Notes: generated from the sequence alone by a model not told the origin. 23,034 bases of DNA from UMGS1474 sp050946775 (GCA_050946775.1 JBMNVL010000018.1:1-23034); one strand, 5' to 3'; counted from the stretch's first letter, positions 1 through 7,312 are shown. Program-made: numbers and translations.

Positions 1-17
1 CTCTCCCCTTGGGAGAG
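1..17. repeat. Short inverted repeat at window edge
   Basis: A 7-bp perfect inverted repeat (CTCTCCC, 3-base loop, GGGAGAG) sits at the very start of the window, downstream of the rpmF terminator. Similar hairpins built on this sequence are common intergenic elements in Oscillospiraceae genomes, from general recollection, so it could be the edge of a dispersed repeat. The window cuts it off and neither a function nor its full extent can be judged. Confidence 0.35.
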
Positions 18-53
18 CCAAGAATCGCTCGCCGCCGCATATCCGTCCTCATA

Positions 54-95
54 CAAAAAACAGAGGGCGCGGCGCGAGCGACGGCCACACCCTCT
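54..95 (-). terminator. Rho-independent terminator of DUF177-rpmF
   Basis: Read on the minus strand just after rpmF, arms at 84-95 and 62-73 form a 12-bp stem (10 Watson-Crick pairs plus two G-U pairs) followed by a run of six T. Position and structure fit an intrinsic terminator ending the DUF177-rpmF transcript. Confidence 0.8.
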
Positions 96-117
96 ATTTT
101 CTTGTGTTGAGCACTCC

Positions 118-300
118 TCAGGCCTCCGTCTTGATGACCTGACGGCCGTTGTAGTAGCCGCAGCTGCCGCAGACGCGATGGGCGCGCTTGTACTCGCCGC
201 AATGCGGGCATTTCATGAGCGCCGGAGCGTCCATTTTCCACACATTGCTGCGCCGTTTGTCCCGACGGGCTTTGGAATGTTTTCTCTTGGGTACCGCCAT
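118..300 (-). CDS. rpmF: 50S ribosomal protein L32
   Basis: Structural protein of the large ribosomal subunit, 60 residues, the usual length for L32. The N-terminus (MAVPKRKHSKARRDKRR) is the family signature, and C31-x2-C34 with C44-x2-C47 form the zinc-ribbon version of the protein (zinc-binding paralogue type rather than the cysteine-free C- form). A strong ribosome site (AAGGAGGTG) lies just upstream of the ATG. It lies 12 bp downstream of the DUF177 gene, the usual bacterial arrangement, and is followed by an intrinsic terminator, so the two genes form a bicistronic unit read from the promoter at 834-862. Confidence 0.97.
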   Translation of the reverse strand: MAVPKRKHSKARRDKRRSNVWKMDAPALMKCPHCGEYKRAHRVCGSCGYYNGRQVIKTEA

Positions 301-312
301 GTCAGCACCTCC

Positions 313-804
313 TTATTCTAATTCAGCCAATAACGCCGCCAAACGAGGGTCGACCGTTTCCTGCCGGCAGCCGCAGTCCCCTTCGTTGAGGTTGCGGCCG
401 CACTGGGGACAAATCCCGCGGCAGTCCTGCCGGCAAAGAAATTTCATCGGCAGGCTGAGGAGCAGATCGGCCGTAATCAAATCGTCCAGCTCAAGCTGAA
501 AATCTTTCAGCAGCACGAAGTCCTCGTTCGATTCATCGTTCAGGGAAGTTACCAGAATATGCGACACCGGAAGCGTTACCTCCCGCGAGAAGGGCTCGGC
601 ACACTGGTCGCACACACCGTCGAACCGGTAGCGCACGTCCGCCCGCAGGGTAACGACGCCGTCCACATATTCCACCGTTCCGCTCACCCGCACCGGCTGC
701 GCGAAGGGCGTTTGCCCCTGCACCTCCAGCCCGGAAAGATCCATCTGGGTCTCGATCGGAACGACCGACACGTCCCCGGCAAACAAAGGATGCAAAGATA
801 TCAT
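313..804 (-). CDS. DUF177 (YceD-family) protein
   Basis: A 163-residue member of the YceD/DUF177 family, which is nearly always found upstream of rpmF and, in some organisms, is linked to 23S rRNA processing or accumulation; its biochemical role is not settled. It carries the typical N-terminal half, a C-x2-C pair at C65/C68, and the diagnostic C-terminal cysteine cluster (C124, C128, C132, C135, C144, C146) ending in a DPRLAAL motif that usually closes the family. The extra C65/C68 pair suggests metal binding. The ATG at 804 follows a GAGGTGA ribosome site, with only a short leader from the promoter at 834-862. Confidence 0.93.
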   Translation of the reverse strand: MISLHPLFAGDVSVVPIETQMDLSGLEVQGQTPFAQPVRVSGTVEYVDGVVTLRADVRYRFDGVCDQCAEPFSREVTLPVSHILVTSLNDESNEDFVLLKDFQLELDDLITADLLLSLPMKFLCRQDCRGICPQCGRNLNEGDCGCRQETVDPRLAALLAELE

Positions 805-833
805 CGTCGTTCACCTCAAGTGTCACGGAAAAT

Positions 834-862
834 ATTATATAGAGTCAAAAGCGGTTTGTCAA
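834..862 (-). promoter_or_regulatory. Consensus sigma-A promoter for DUF177-rpmF
   Basis: On the minus strand a perfect -35 (TTGACA, 857-862), a 17-bp spacer and a perfect -10 (TATAAT, 834-839) lie about 30 bp upstream of the DUF177 start codon. A full match in both boxes is what is expected for a constitutive, highly expressed ribosomal-protein transcript. Confidence 0.93.
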
Positions 863-907
863 CCCTTTTTTTCTTAAGCCGAGCACCAACCGCCCCTCAG
901 CTTACGG

Positions 908-1597
908 TCATTCCGCCCGCGTCAGGGACAGATCGGGCGTCAACTGCCCGGCCTTCAGCCGCCGGACCCAATCCGCCTCGTCGGCGATCGGGGTCTCGCA
1001 GGTCATGCCGCCCCGGGCGAGATCCTCCCACTCGTGGAAATCGGCGCCCGACGTGATCAGCAGTCCGTTTTCCTTGGCGAAGGCCTGCGCCATCGCGTCG
1101 TGGCTGTTGTGGCGCTTGTTGCCGTTGAAGCCCTCCACCCCGTCCAGCAGGGCGGGATCGCACCGGGTCAGCCCCGGGCGGAAGGGATGGGCTTGTCCGA
1201 AGTACCAGCCGTTTTCCCGCGCCATGGCGGAAAAGCTCTCGGCGGTCATATCGTACCAGCGGTAGCCGGCCTTCAGCCGTTCCACCGTGAAGCCGTAGAC
1301 CAGATAATCCTCGGGATGGCCCTCAAACCGCAGCTCCATCCCCAGCAGCACCTTCAGCCCCAGCTTATCGCCGGCCTCCTTGGCTAGCCGCCAGCCCCGC
1401 AGCCACCGGTCGACCCGCTCGCCGTCGGGCAGACTTTCGTCTCCCAGTCCGCGCAGCAGACCGCCGTAGTAATGGTCGGTCACCACGATGCCGGCGTAGC
1501 CCTGCTCGTGATACGCCTTGACCGACTCGGCCGCCGGCACCTGGCCGCAGGGGCTGACCTCGTCGGTATGAAAATGGGTTTCGTAACGATAGCTCAA
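908..1597 (-). CDS. PHP-domain metal-dependent phosphoesterase
   Basis: A 229-residue protein with the polymerase-and-histidinol-phosphatase (PHP) fold. Metal-ligand motifs are visible in order: H8-x-H10 near the N-terminus, D41-H42 in a VVTDH strand, E88 (GMELR), H137 (QAHPFR) and D186-x-H188 (GADFHEW). These are the conserved trinuclear-centre positions of PHP hydrolases, whose substrates include histidinol phosphate, 3',5'-nucleoside bisphosphates and oligonucleotides; the substrate here cannot be told. The start is a TTG: the ribosome site AGAGGTGA (1604-1611) lies 6 nt upstream of it and there is no nearby in-frame ATG. It lies downstream of the P-loop gene beyond a hairpin at 1618-1647, so it may be read partly by read-through. 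Confidence 0.9.
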   Translation of the reverse strand: MSYRYETHFHTDEVSPCGQVPAAESVKAYHEQGYAGIVVTDHYYGGLLRGLGDESLPDGERVDRWLRGWRLAKEAGDKLGLKVLLGMELRFEGHPEDYLVYGFTVERLKAGYRWYDMTAESFSAMARENGWYFGQAHPFRPGLTRCDPALLDGVEGFNGNKRHNSHDAMAQAFAKENGLLITSGADFHEWEDLARGGMTCETPIADEADWVRRLKAGQLTPDLSLTRAE

Positions 1598-1603
1598 CTC
1601 AAA

Positions 1604-1611
1604 TCACCTCT
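1604..1611 (-). promoter_or_regulatory. Ribosome site deciding the TTG start of the PHP gene
   Basis: AGAGGTGA on the minus strand, six bases before a TTG codon. The spacing is optimal and supports initiation at TTG rather than a downstream codon. Confidence 0.7.
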
Positions 1612-1617
1612 ACATCA

Positions 1618-1647
1618 AACGGGCAAGTTCTCACGAACTTGCCCGTT
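1618..1647 (-). terminator. 13-bp perfect hairpin between P-loop and PHP genes
   Basis: Arms 1618-1630 and 1635-1647 pair perfectly around a TCAC/GTGA tetraloop. It lies 16 bp beyond the stop of the P-loop gene and 6 bp before the PHP ribosome site. The stem is terminator-like but is followed only by GTTTGATG, a weak U-tract, so it may be a leaky terminator or a transcript-stabilising stem. It was called from the sequence only. Confidence 0.5.
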
Positions 1648-1663
1648 GAACCGTCCGACAAAA

Positions 1664-2080
1664 TCAGATCTCAACGGCGAATTCCGCGATCCGCTCGGGA
1701 ATATCGTCCTTGTCCGCCGACACCGACAGCACCACGTTGGTGTCCGCTTTCTTGGACAACTCGCCCAGCCGCTCGATAAAGGTGGCCAGCTCTTCCCGGT
1801 CGTCGCCGCCGATCTTGATGGTGGAATCGACGAAGATATCGGTGATATCGTAGTTGCTCGCGCACATACCGGCGATGAAGCCGTAAAAGGCTTCGTAGCC
1901 GCAGATGCTGTAATCCTCCGCCACCGCCAGACGCGCCTGACGGCTGATATCGTAAGTCAACGTGCTGTCCTTCTCAATAAAAACGACGCTGCCCTTGGAC
2001 TCGGCCGTGGCCGCGTTGCACATGTCGATCAGGCGTTTGGTCTTGCCGGAGCCTTTTCTCCCCAGAATCAAAGTAATCAT
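1664..2080 (-). CDS. Small P-loop ATP-binding protein, function unknown
   Basis: A 138-residue protein opening with a canonical Walker A motif (GRKGSGKT, residues 7-14) immediately after the first beta strand. A hydrophobic strand ending in Asp (DIFVDS) around residues 81-86 is a possible Walker B, and a further strand (NVVLSVSAD) follows. It is only the size of a minimal P-loop domain, with no transmembrane or DNA-binding segment. Related short proteins are sometimes named PilT-like on the strength of the P-loop alone; nothing here supports a pilus role. A strong TAGGAGGAA ribosome site precedes the ATG. It lies 55 bp downstream of pgi with no terminator between, so co-transcription is likely. 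Confidence 0.82.
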   Translation of the reverse strand: MITLILGRKGSGKTKRLIDMCNAATAESKGSVVFIEKDSTLTYDISRQARLAVAEDYSICGYEAFYGFIAGMCASNYDITDIFVDSTIKIGGDDREELATFIERLGELSKKADTNVVLSVSADKDDIPERIAEFAVEI

Positions 2081-2135
2081 ACGTGGTTCCTCCTAATTGG
2101 TATTATTGAAGCCGCCAAAGCGGCGAACAACCTTT

Positions 2136-3470
2136 TTACAGCCGGGCCTCCAAAGCCGCTTTTTCCTGCTCGTAGCCGGGCTTGCCCAGCAAAGCGAACA
2201 TATTGCGCTTGTAGCTTTCCACCCCGGGCTGGTCGAAGGGGTTGACCCCCAGCATATACCCCGAGATGGCGCAGGCTTTTTCAAAGAAGTAGATCAAATA
2301 GCCCAGTTCCTCTTCCGTCGCCTTGGGCACGTGGAGCACCAGACTGGGCGTACCGCCGTCGGCGTGGGCCAGCACGGTGCCCTGGAAGGCCTTTTGGTTG
2401 ACCTCGGCCATGGTCTTGCCGGTCAGGAAGTTGAGCCCGTCGACGTTTTCGGGATCCTCCTCGATCACCCGCTGACGCTGGGGCTGATCCAAAAGCACCA
2501 CCGTCTCGAACAGGAGATTGGAGCCGTCCTGGATGAACTGGCCCATCGAATGCAGATCGGTCGAGAAGATGACCGACGCCGGGAACAGGCCCTTGCCGTC
2601 CTTGCCCTCGCTCTCGCCGTAAAGCTGCTTCCACCATTCCGACATCATGGTGTAGGCCGGCTCGTAGCTGACCATCAGCTCCACCGCGCGGCCCTTGCGG
2701 TAGAGGATGTGCCGCAGGGCGGCGTATTGGTAACAGGGGTTGCACTCCAGCCGCTCGTCGGCCAATTCCGCCTGCGCCCTGGCGGCGCCGGCCATCAGCG
2801 CGGCGATATCGCACCCGGCGACGGCGATGGGCAGCAACCCCACCGCGGTGAGCACCGAGAACCGGCCGCCCACGTCGTCGGGCACCACGAAGGTCTCGTA
2901 CCCCTCCCGGTCGGCCAGGGCTTTAAGGGTGCCTTTTTGCTTGTCGGTGGTCACGTAGATGCGCTTGCGGGCTTCTTCCTTGCCCACCGTCCGCTCGAGA
3001 TAGTCCCGCCACACCCGGAAGGCCACCGCCGGTTCGGTGGTGGTGCCGGATTTGGAGATGACGTTGATCGACACCCGCTTGCCCTCGCACAGCTCCAGCA
3101 GCTCGTCCAGCGCGGTGGAGCTGATGGAATTGCCGGAAAAATAGATATCGGGGGTGTTCTTTTTTTTGTTGTTGTAAAGCGGGGATTTCAAAAACTCGAT
3201 CGCCGCGCGGGCGCCGAGATAGGATCCGCCGATGCCGATGGCGATGAAAATATCGGTATCCGCCTGGATCCGCTTGGCGGCCGCCTGAATGCGGGCAAAT
3301 TCCTCTTTATCGTAATCGGTGGGCAGCCGCAGCCAGCCCAAAAAATCGCTGCCCATACCGCTGCCCTCGTGCAGCTGGCGATGGGCGGCGGACACCTGCC
3401 CCTGCAGGGCGGTCAACTCGTGATCGCGGATAAAACCGCGGGTATACCGGGTATCCAACGTGGTCGCCAT
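2136..3470 (-). CDS. pgi: Glucose-6-phosphate isomerase
   Basis: Interconverts glucose 6-phosphate and fructose 6-phosphate in cytosolic glycolysis and gluconeogenesis. The 444-residue product has the short bacterial (Bacillus/Thermotoga-type) length and shows GIGGSYLGA (79-87), the phosphate-binding SKSGTTTE (139-146), GGRFS (201-205), a GES catalytic-Glu segment (~285-287) and the QFIQDG segment (311-316). The frame is open 16 codons further upstream, but the ATG at 3470 is chosen because AAAGGAG (3482-3488) sits 11 nt before it and the extra residues are not family-like. Transcribed from the promoter at 3510-3538, probably together with the P-loop gene downstream. Confidence 0.97.
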   Translation of the reverse strand: MATTLDTRYTRGFIRDHELTALQGQVSAAHRQLHEGSGMGSDFLGWLRLPTDYDKEEFARIQAAAKRIQADTDIFIAIGIGGSYLGARAAIEFLKSPLYNNKKKNTPDIYFSGNSISSTALDELLELCEGKRVSINVISKSGTTTEPAVAFRVWRDYLERTVGKEEARKRIYVTTDKQKGTLKALADREGYETFVVPDDVGGRFSVLTAVGLLPIAVAGCDIAALMAGAARAQAELADERLECNPCYQYAALRHILYRKGRAVELMVSYEPAYTMMSEWWKQLYGESEGKDGKGLFPASVIFSTDLHSMGQFIQDGSNLLFETVVLLDQPQRQRVIEEDPENVDGLNFLTGKTMAEVNQKAFQGTVLAHADGGTPSLVLHVPKATEEELGYLIYFFEKACAISGYMLGVNPFDQPGVESYKRNMFALLGKPGYEQEKAALEARL

Positions 3471-3481
3471 GGATCGTCGCT

Positions 3482-3488
3482 CTCCTTT
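3482..3488 (-). promoter_or_regulatory. Ribosome site deciding the pgi start
   Basis: AAAGGAG on the minus strand, 11 nt before the ATG at 3470. It lies inside the longer open frame, which shows that the upstream ATG at 3518 is not the start. Confidence 0.75.
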
Positions 3489-3509
3489 GGTGGCTTTCTT
3501 ACTGGTATT

Positions 3510-3538
3510 AGTATACAATATCCGGCTCTCGTTTGCAA
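3510..3538 (-). promoter_or_regulatory. Sigma-A promoter of pgi
   Basis: On the minus strand a -35 TTGCAA (3533-3538), a 17-bp spacer and a -10 TATACT (3510-3515) lie about 40 bp upstream of the pgi ATG. This is four of six and five of six consensus matches with ideal spacing. Confidence 0.8.
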
Positions 3539-3590
3539 TGCTAATTCGTCAGATTTTCGGCTTTTTTCAAAAAAATTTACAAATCCGCAT

Positions 3591-3626
3591 AAAAACGGGA
3601 AGGGTGGTTTGTACCCTTCCCGTTTT
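3591..3626 (-). terminator. Intrinsic terminator of the carboxypeptidase gene
   Basis: A 14-bp perfect stem (3592-3605 with 3613-3626, 7-base loop) follows the stop codon by 9 bp and runs into TTTTT on the minus strand. It separates this gene from pgi. Confidence 0.88.
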
Positions 3627-3635
3627 GGCGGCCGA

Positions 3636-4883
3636 TCAGATCGCCAACCCCCGCAACAGCCGCTCCAGCGCCGCGAAAAACGTCAGCCGTCCGACGTTTT
3701 GCGCCGCCAGAACATCCAGCGTGGCGACGGTTTGCCCATCCTTGCTCACCCTCAATTTGCCCACCGTCTGCCCCTTGACCACCGGTGCCTGCAGATCGGC
3801 GGCCAGCTCCACCTCGCAGGTCACCTGCGCTTCCTCGCCCTTGCGGACCAGCACCGGCGACGGAGACGGCACTTCCACCTCCACCTGCTCGCCCAACCCG
3901 TGGCGCACCGGAATGGACGTCAGCTTTTTTTGATCCACCTTCGGGGTGATCACCGCGTAGTTGGCGAACCCGTAATCCAGCATTTTGCGGGCGCCGCCGA
4001 ACCGCTCGGCGGTGGTATCGCACCCGAGGATCACCGCCACCAGCGACAGCCCCTGCCGCTCGGCGGTGGCCGACAGACAATGTCCCGCCGCGGCGGTGGT
4101 GCCGGTCTTCAGCCCGGTGGCGCCGGGATAAAACCGCACCAGCTTGTTGGTGTTGACCAGTTGGGACTGGCCGTTGCGCAGGGTGTCCATCCAGATGGTG
4201 GTGTACTGGCGGATGAGCTCGTGGCCGATCAGCGCCCGGGAGATCACCGCCACGTCGTAGGCGCAGGAATAGGCCTCGTCGTTCAGCCCGCAGCAATCGA
4301 GAAAGCGGGTGTCCTTGAGCCCCAGCTCGGCGGCGCGGGCGTTCATTTTTTCCACAAAGCCCTCCACCGAGCCGCTGATATGCTCCGCCAGTGCGGCGCA
4401 GGCGTCGTTGGCCGATACCACCGCCGCCGCCTTGACCAGCTCGCCTACCGACATCCGCTCGTTCTCCCGCAGCCAGATCTGGGAGCCGCCGTAGGACGCC
4501 GCCTCGGCCGAACAGGTGACCATGTCGGTCAGGGCGATCTTGCCCTCGTCCACCGCCTCCATCACCAGCAGCAGAGTCATCACCTTGGTGACCGAGGCGA
4601 TGGGCAGGTGTTTGCGGCTGTCTCGCTCAAACAGGATCTGGCCGGTGGAGACCTCCATCAGCACCGCGCCCTTGCCGCCGACGGTGAGCGCCGCCTTGTC
4701 GGCGGGCGCCTCTACCGGCACCGCCCAGTCCTTCGCCTCGCTTTCGGCGATCAGCGCCGCGATATCCTCCCCCGAATCCCGCTCGGCCATGATCGCCGGA
4801 ATCCCCTCGTCGGCGGCGACCGCCGGCGCGACCGCCAGCGCCAGCGCCAGCACCGCCGCCGCGATCCGTTTTGTCCGTTTCAT
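3636..4883 (-). CDS. D-alanyl-D-alanine carboxypeptidase (PBP5/DacA family)
   Basis: Removes the terminal D-Ala from peptidoglycan stem peptides at the outer face of the membrane. The 415-residue product has a Sec signal peptide (residues 1-24, cleavage near AVA-AD). The three penicillin-binding active-site motifs of peptidase family S11 follow: S97-V-T-K100 with the nucleophile Ser97, S157-A-N159, and K259-T-G261. A C-terminal PBP5_C-like beta domain follows (~315-400), and the extreme C-terminus (ALERLLRGLAI) could be the amphipathic membrane anchor. The ATG follows GGGAGGGGATC. It is monocistronic: its own terminator lies at 3591-3626, and the LCP operon terminator lies upstream. It could be a vegetative DacA or a sporulation DacB/DacF type; see the candidate promoter at 4910-4939. 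Confidence 0.95.
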   Translation of the reverse strand: MKRTKRIAAAVLALALAVAPAVAADEGIPAIMAERDSGEDIAALIAESEAKDWAVPVEAPADKAALTVGGKGAVLMEVSTGQILFERDSRKHLPIASVTKVMTLLLVMEAVDEGKIALTDMVTCSAEAASYGGSQIWLRENERMSVGELVKAAAVVSANDACAALAEHISGSVEGFVEKMNARAAELGLKDTRFLDCCGLNDEAYSCAYDVAVISRALIGHELIRQYTTIWMDTLRNGQSQLVNTNKLVRFYPGATGLKTGTTAAAGHCLSATAERQGLSLVAVILGCDTTAERFGGARKMLDYGFANYAVITPKVDQKKLTSIPVRHGLGEQVEVEVPSPSPVLVRKGEEAQVTCEVELAADLQAPVVKGQTVGKLRVSKDGQTVATLDVLAAQNVGRLTFFAALERLLRGLAI

Positions 4884-4909
4884 TTTGATCCCCTCCCGCG
4901 TTTTTGTAA

Positions 4910-4939
4910 ACTATATGCGGGACGGGACGGCGGTTATGA
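4910..4939 (-). promoter_or_regulatory. Candidate promoter of the carboxypeptidase, sigma-E-like
   Basis: On the minus strand TCATA (4935-4939), 17 bp, then CATATAGT (4910-4917) lies upstream of the gene. No good sigma-A -35 is present at the right distance. The pattern resembles the B. subtilis mother-cell sigma-E form (ATA, 16-18 bp, CATAcanT), which drives some spore-cortex carboxypeptidases. The match is short and only suggestive. Confidence 0.3.
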
Positions 4940-4974
4940 GTGGCGCGTTCACACACCCCCATCCTTCATCCTGC

Positions 4975-5015
4975 CAAAAGACGCACGGCGCGGAAGCTGT
5001 CGCTTCCGCGCCGTG
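4975..5015 (-). terminator. Terminator of the transketolase-fhs-LCP operon
   Basis: A 14-bp perfect GC-rich stem (4984-4997 with 5002-5015, TGTC loop) begins 12 bp after the LCP stop codon and is followed on the minus strand by GCGTCTTTT. It is the first strong terminator after the transketolase promoter. Confidence 0.85.
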
Positions 5016-5027
5016 TGAAAAGCCGCG

Positions 5028-6149
5028 TTATCCGTAAATGAATTCCTGCAGGCGCAGGACCGAGTCCTCGGGGTCCAGCAGCGCCAGACCCACCCCGTCG
5101 CCGATCCATTCCGACGCCCAGGCGTCGTCCTGCGGCACCCGGTAGGAGGTGTCGATGGCGTAGTTGCGGTAGGACAGGGCGTTGGCGGTAAAGCCGAGGA
5201 ATTCGCTGGGATCCATGTTGGTGCTGACCACCCCCAGCGCCTCAAACAGCAAGCCGTTGAGCTGGCCGATGCTCATATCCTTGGCCTTGTTCATCAGCTG
5301 CTCGATCAGCTTGCGCTGGTTGGAGGTGCGGGTGAAATCGCTGTCGGCGTAATAATACCGCAGCCGGGCGAATTGCAGCGTCTGGAAGCCGTCCATATGG
5401 TACATCCCGTCGGTGGTGCCCATCGGGATATATCCCGCGCCGCCGTAGCGGATCTGCGATCCCGCCGCCGGCACCCGCTCGGCCTCGCCGCCGGTCATCT
5501 GCACGTCGGTACCGCCCAGCGCGTCGATCACCTTGGGGAAGGCCTCGAAGTTGACGGCGATGTATTTGTCCAATTTCAAGCGGTAGTTTTGCTCGATCAT
5601 TTTGGAATGCAGCGAAAACCCGCCGGAAGCGTAGGCGTTGTTGAACTTGGCGTAATCGTCCATCCCGTCACCGTTCCAGTCCCGGCCGGGGATGGTCACC
5701 CACACGTCCCGCATCAGCGAGATCAGCTTGACGGTCTTGGTGCGGCTGTTGATGGACACGATGATGTTGGTATCGGCGTTGCCCTGGTAATCCTGTCCGT
5801 CGACGCCGATCAGCAGGATGTTGGTGATCTCGGAGGTGTTGCCCAGCACCGGGATCTCCGCCAGCGACGAGTTGGCATAATCCGACGGATCGAATTCCAC
5901 CGCGTCGGCCGGTTTTTCCACCACATCGTCCGCCGGCACCTCCAATCCGGTATGGTCGCCGTCGCCCGCGTAGTTGACCCGCCCGAACAAAAGCAGAAAA
6001 TAGGTCGCCAGACCGACGCAGCCGATCCCCAGAATGGTCAGCAGCGCCGACGTCGATATGGCCGTGATCCGCACCGAACGGGAATAGCGGTGGGGCTTTG
6101 GCGTGCGTTTTTTCGCCGGGCTATGCGCGTGTTTCGCGTTTTCCATCAT
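5028..6149 (-). CDS. LCP-family (LytR-CpsA-Psr) cell-wall polymer ligase
   Basis: LCP enzymes transfer lipid-linked glycopolymers (teichoic acids, capsule or similar) to peptidoglycan outside the membrane. This 373-residue copy has a basic cytoplasmic tail, one membrane segment (~30-55), a low-complexity spacer and an LCP domain (~105-300): NILLIGVDG, LMRDVWVTIPG (R147, D148), KFNNAYASGG, and FARLRYYYADSDFTRTSNQRK with R262, R264, R274 and R279. The usual Arg of the G-R-(S/A)-D-T motif is Asn here (N124, GNADT), while its neighbour keeps Arg. Its start overlaps the upstream LCP stop as ATGA, with AGGAG before it, so it is translationally coupled and last in the operon. Confidence 0.93.
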   Translation of the reverse strand: MMENAKHAHSPAKKRTPKPHRYSRSVRITAISTSALLTILGIGCVGLATYFLLLFGRVNYAGDGDHTGLEVPADDVVEKPADAVEFDPSDYANSSLAEIPVLGNTSEITNILLIGVDGQDYQGNADTNIIVSINSRTKTVKLISLMRDVWVTIPGRDWNGDGMDDYAKFNNAYASGGFSLHSKMIEQNYRLKLDKYIAVNFEAFPKVIDALGGTDVQMTGGEAERVPAAGSQIRYGGAGYIPMGTTDGMYHMDGFQTLQFARLRYYYADSDFTRTSNQRKLIEQLMNKAKDMSIGQLNGLLFEALGVVSTNMDPSEFLGFTANALSYRNYAIDTSYRVPQDDAWASEWIGDGVGLALLDPEDSVLRLQEFIYG

Positions 6150-7303
6150 CCGTCGCTCCTCGTCTCATCGTATAAATACCGGTGCAGCTCCCGCACCGAG
6201 GCGGCCTTGTCGTCCAGTTGAAGCACCGCCATACCGTCGTGATTGGCGTCGTGCCACATCCCGTCCTGCGGAATGCGGTAGCCGTCGTCCACCGCGTAGC
6301 CGCGGATCGACAGCCCGCGCAGCGCCAGTCCCATCATATCGCCGCGGGACATATTGGTGCGCGCCTGCGGCAGCGCGTCGTACAGCGCGCCGTGCAGCTT
6401 GAACAGCCCGGCCTCTTTCGCCTGGGCGATCAGGCAGCCGATCAGCTTGCGCTGGCGGGAGGTGCGGGAAAAATCCCCGTCGGCGTCGAGATACCGGATG
6501 CGGGCGTATTGCAGCGCCTGGAATCCATCCATATGATAGACCCCGTCGGCGGTGCCCATCGGGATATATCCCGCGCCGCCGTAGCGGATCCGTGATCCCG
6601 CCGCCGGCACCCGTTCGGCCTCGTCGCCCCGGCATTCCACGTCCACCCCGCCCAGCGCGTCGATCGCCGCGGCAAAGGTGGCGAAGTTGACCGTCACATA
6701 CCGGTCGATCTGCAGGCGGAAATTCTGGCGGATCATCCGCAGATGCAGATCCATCCCGCCATAGGAATAGGCGGCGTTGAGCCGGTTTTCGTCGTCCCAG
6801 CCGTCGGCGTCCTCGTCGACTCCCGGCAGGGTGACCCAGGTGTCCCGCATCAGGGAGACCAGCCGGACGGTTTTGGTGCGTTTGTCGATCGACACCAGCA
6901 TATTGGTGTCCGCCCGGCCTTCGTAATCCTCCCCGTCGATGCCCACCAGCAAAATGTTGGTCACGTCGGCGGTATCTCCCATCAGGGGCAGCTCCTCCAC
7001 CCGGTCGGTCTGATAGCGGGCGGGATCAAAACGGTCGGCGGTATCCGCCGCCGCCGTGACCGGCGTATCCACCCGGTCGACCCGGCCGCACAGCACCCAC
7101 AGATCGCCGGCGACGACGGCCGCCAGCACCAGCGCCAGAATCAGCGCCGCGGCCAGCAGCCGCCGGCCGATATGCCGCTTGCGTTTTGGACGCGGAGCCT
7201 CCGGCTCCTCTTCCGGCTGAGGCTGCGCGGCGCGGTAGATCGGCCGATCGACCCGCACGCCGTATTCGTCCACCTCGTAAGGAGGCTGTGAGCGTTCGTT
7301 CAT
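6146..7303 (-). CDS. LCP-family (LytR-CpsA-Psr) cell-wall polymer ligase, second copy
   Basis: A 385-residue LCP protein with a longer Pro/Glu-rich cytoplasmic tail, a basic patch (PKRKRHIGRR), one membrane segment (~48-72) and an extracellular LCP domain (~115-310). It keeps the full set of phosphate-binding motifs: GRADT (R130), LMRDTWVTLPG (R153, D154), LNAAYSYGG and YARIRYLDADGDFSRTSRQRK. It is a tandem paralogue of the downstream gene, including a near-identical stretch of DNA. It starts 9 bp after the fhs stop with no clear Shine-Dalgarno sequence, so translation probably depends on coupling to fhs; a later start cannot be excluded. Likely role: attachment of a surface polysaccharide to the wall. 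Confidence 0.92.
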   Translation of the reverse strand: MNERSQPPYEVDEYGVRVDRPIYRAAQPQPEEEPEAPRPKRKRHIGRRLLAAALILALVLAAVVAGDLWVLCGRVDRVDTPVTAAADTADRFDPARYQTDRVEELPLMGDTADVTNILLVGIDGEDYEGRADTNMLVSIDKRTKTVRLVSLMRDTWVTLPGVDEDADGWDDENRLNAAYSYGGMDLHLRMIRQNFRLQIDRYVTVNFATFAAAIDALGGVDVECRGDEAERVPAAGSRIRYGGAGYIPMGTADGVYHMDGFQALQYARIRYLDADGDFSRTSRQRKLIGCLIAQAKEAGLFKLHGALYDALPQARTNMSRGDMMGLALRGLSIRGYAVDDGYRIPQDGMWHDANHDGMAVLQLDDKAASVRELHRYLYDETRSDG

Positions 7304-7312
7304 GGCGATCGA

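Noticed and set aside
2094..2135. Small GCCGC/GCGGC hairpin between pgi and the P-loop gene
   Set aside because: Only a five-pair stem without a T-run; too weak for a terminator.
2097..5018. Open frame of about 970 codons opposite pgi and the carboxypeptidase
   Set aside because: It crosses two terminators and two promoters of real genes; an antisense shadow.
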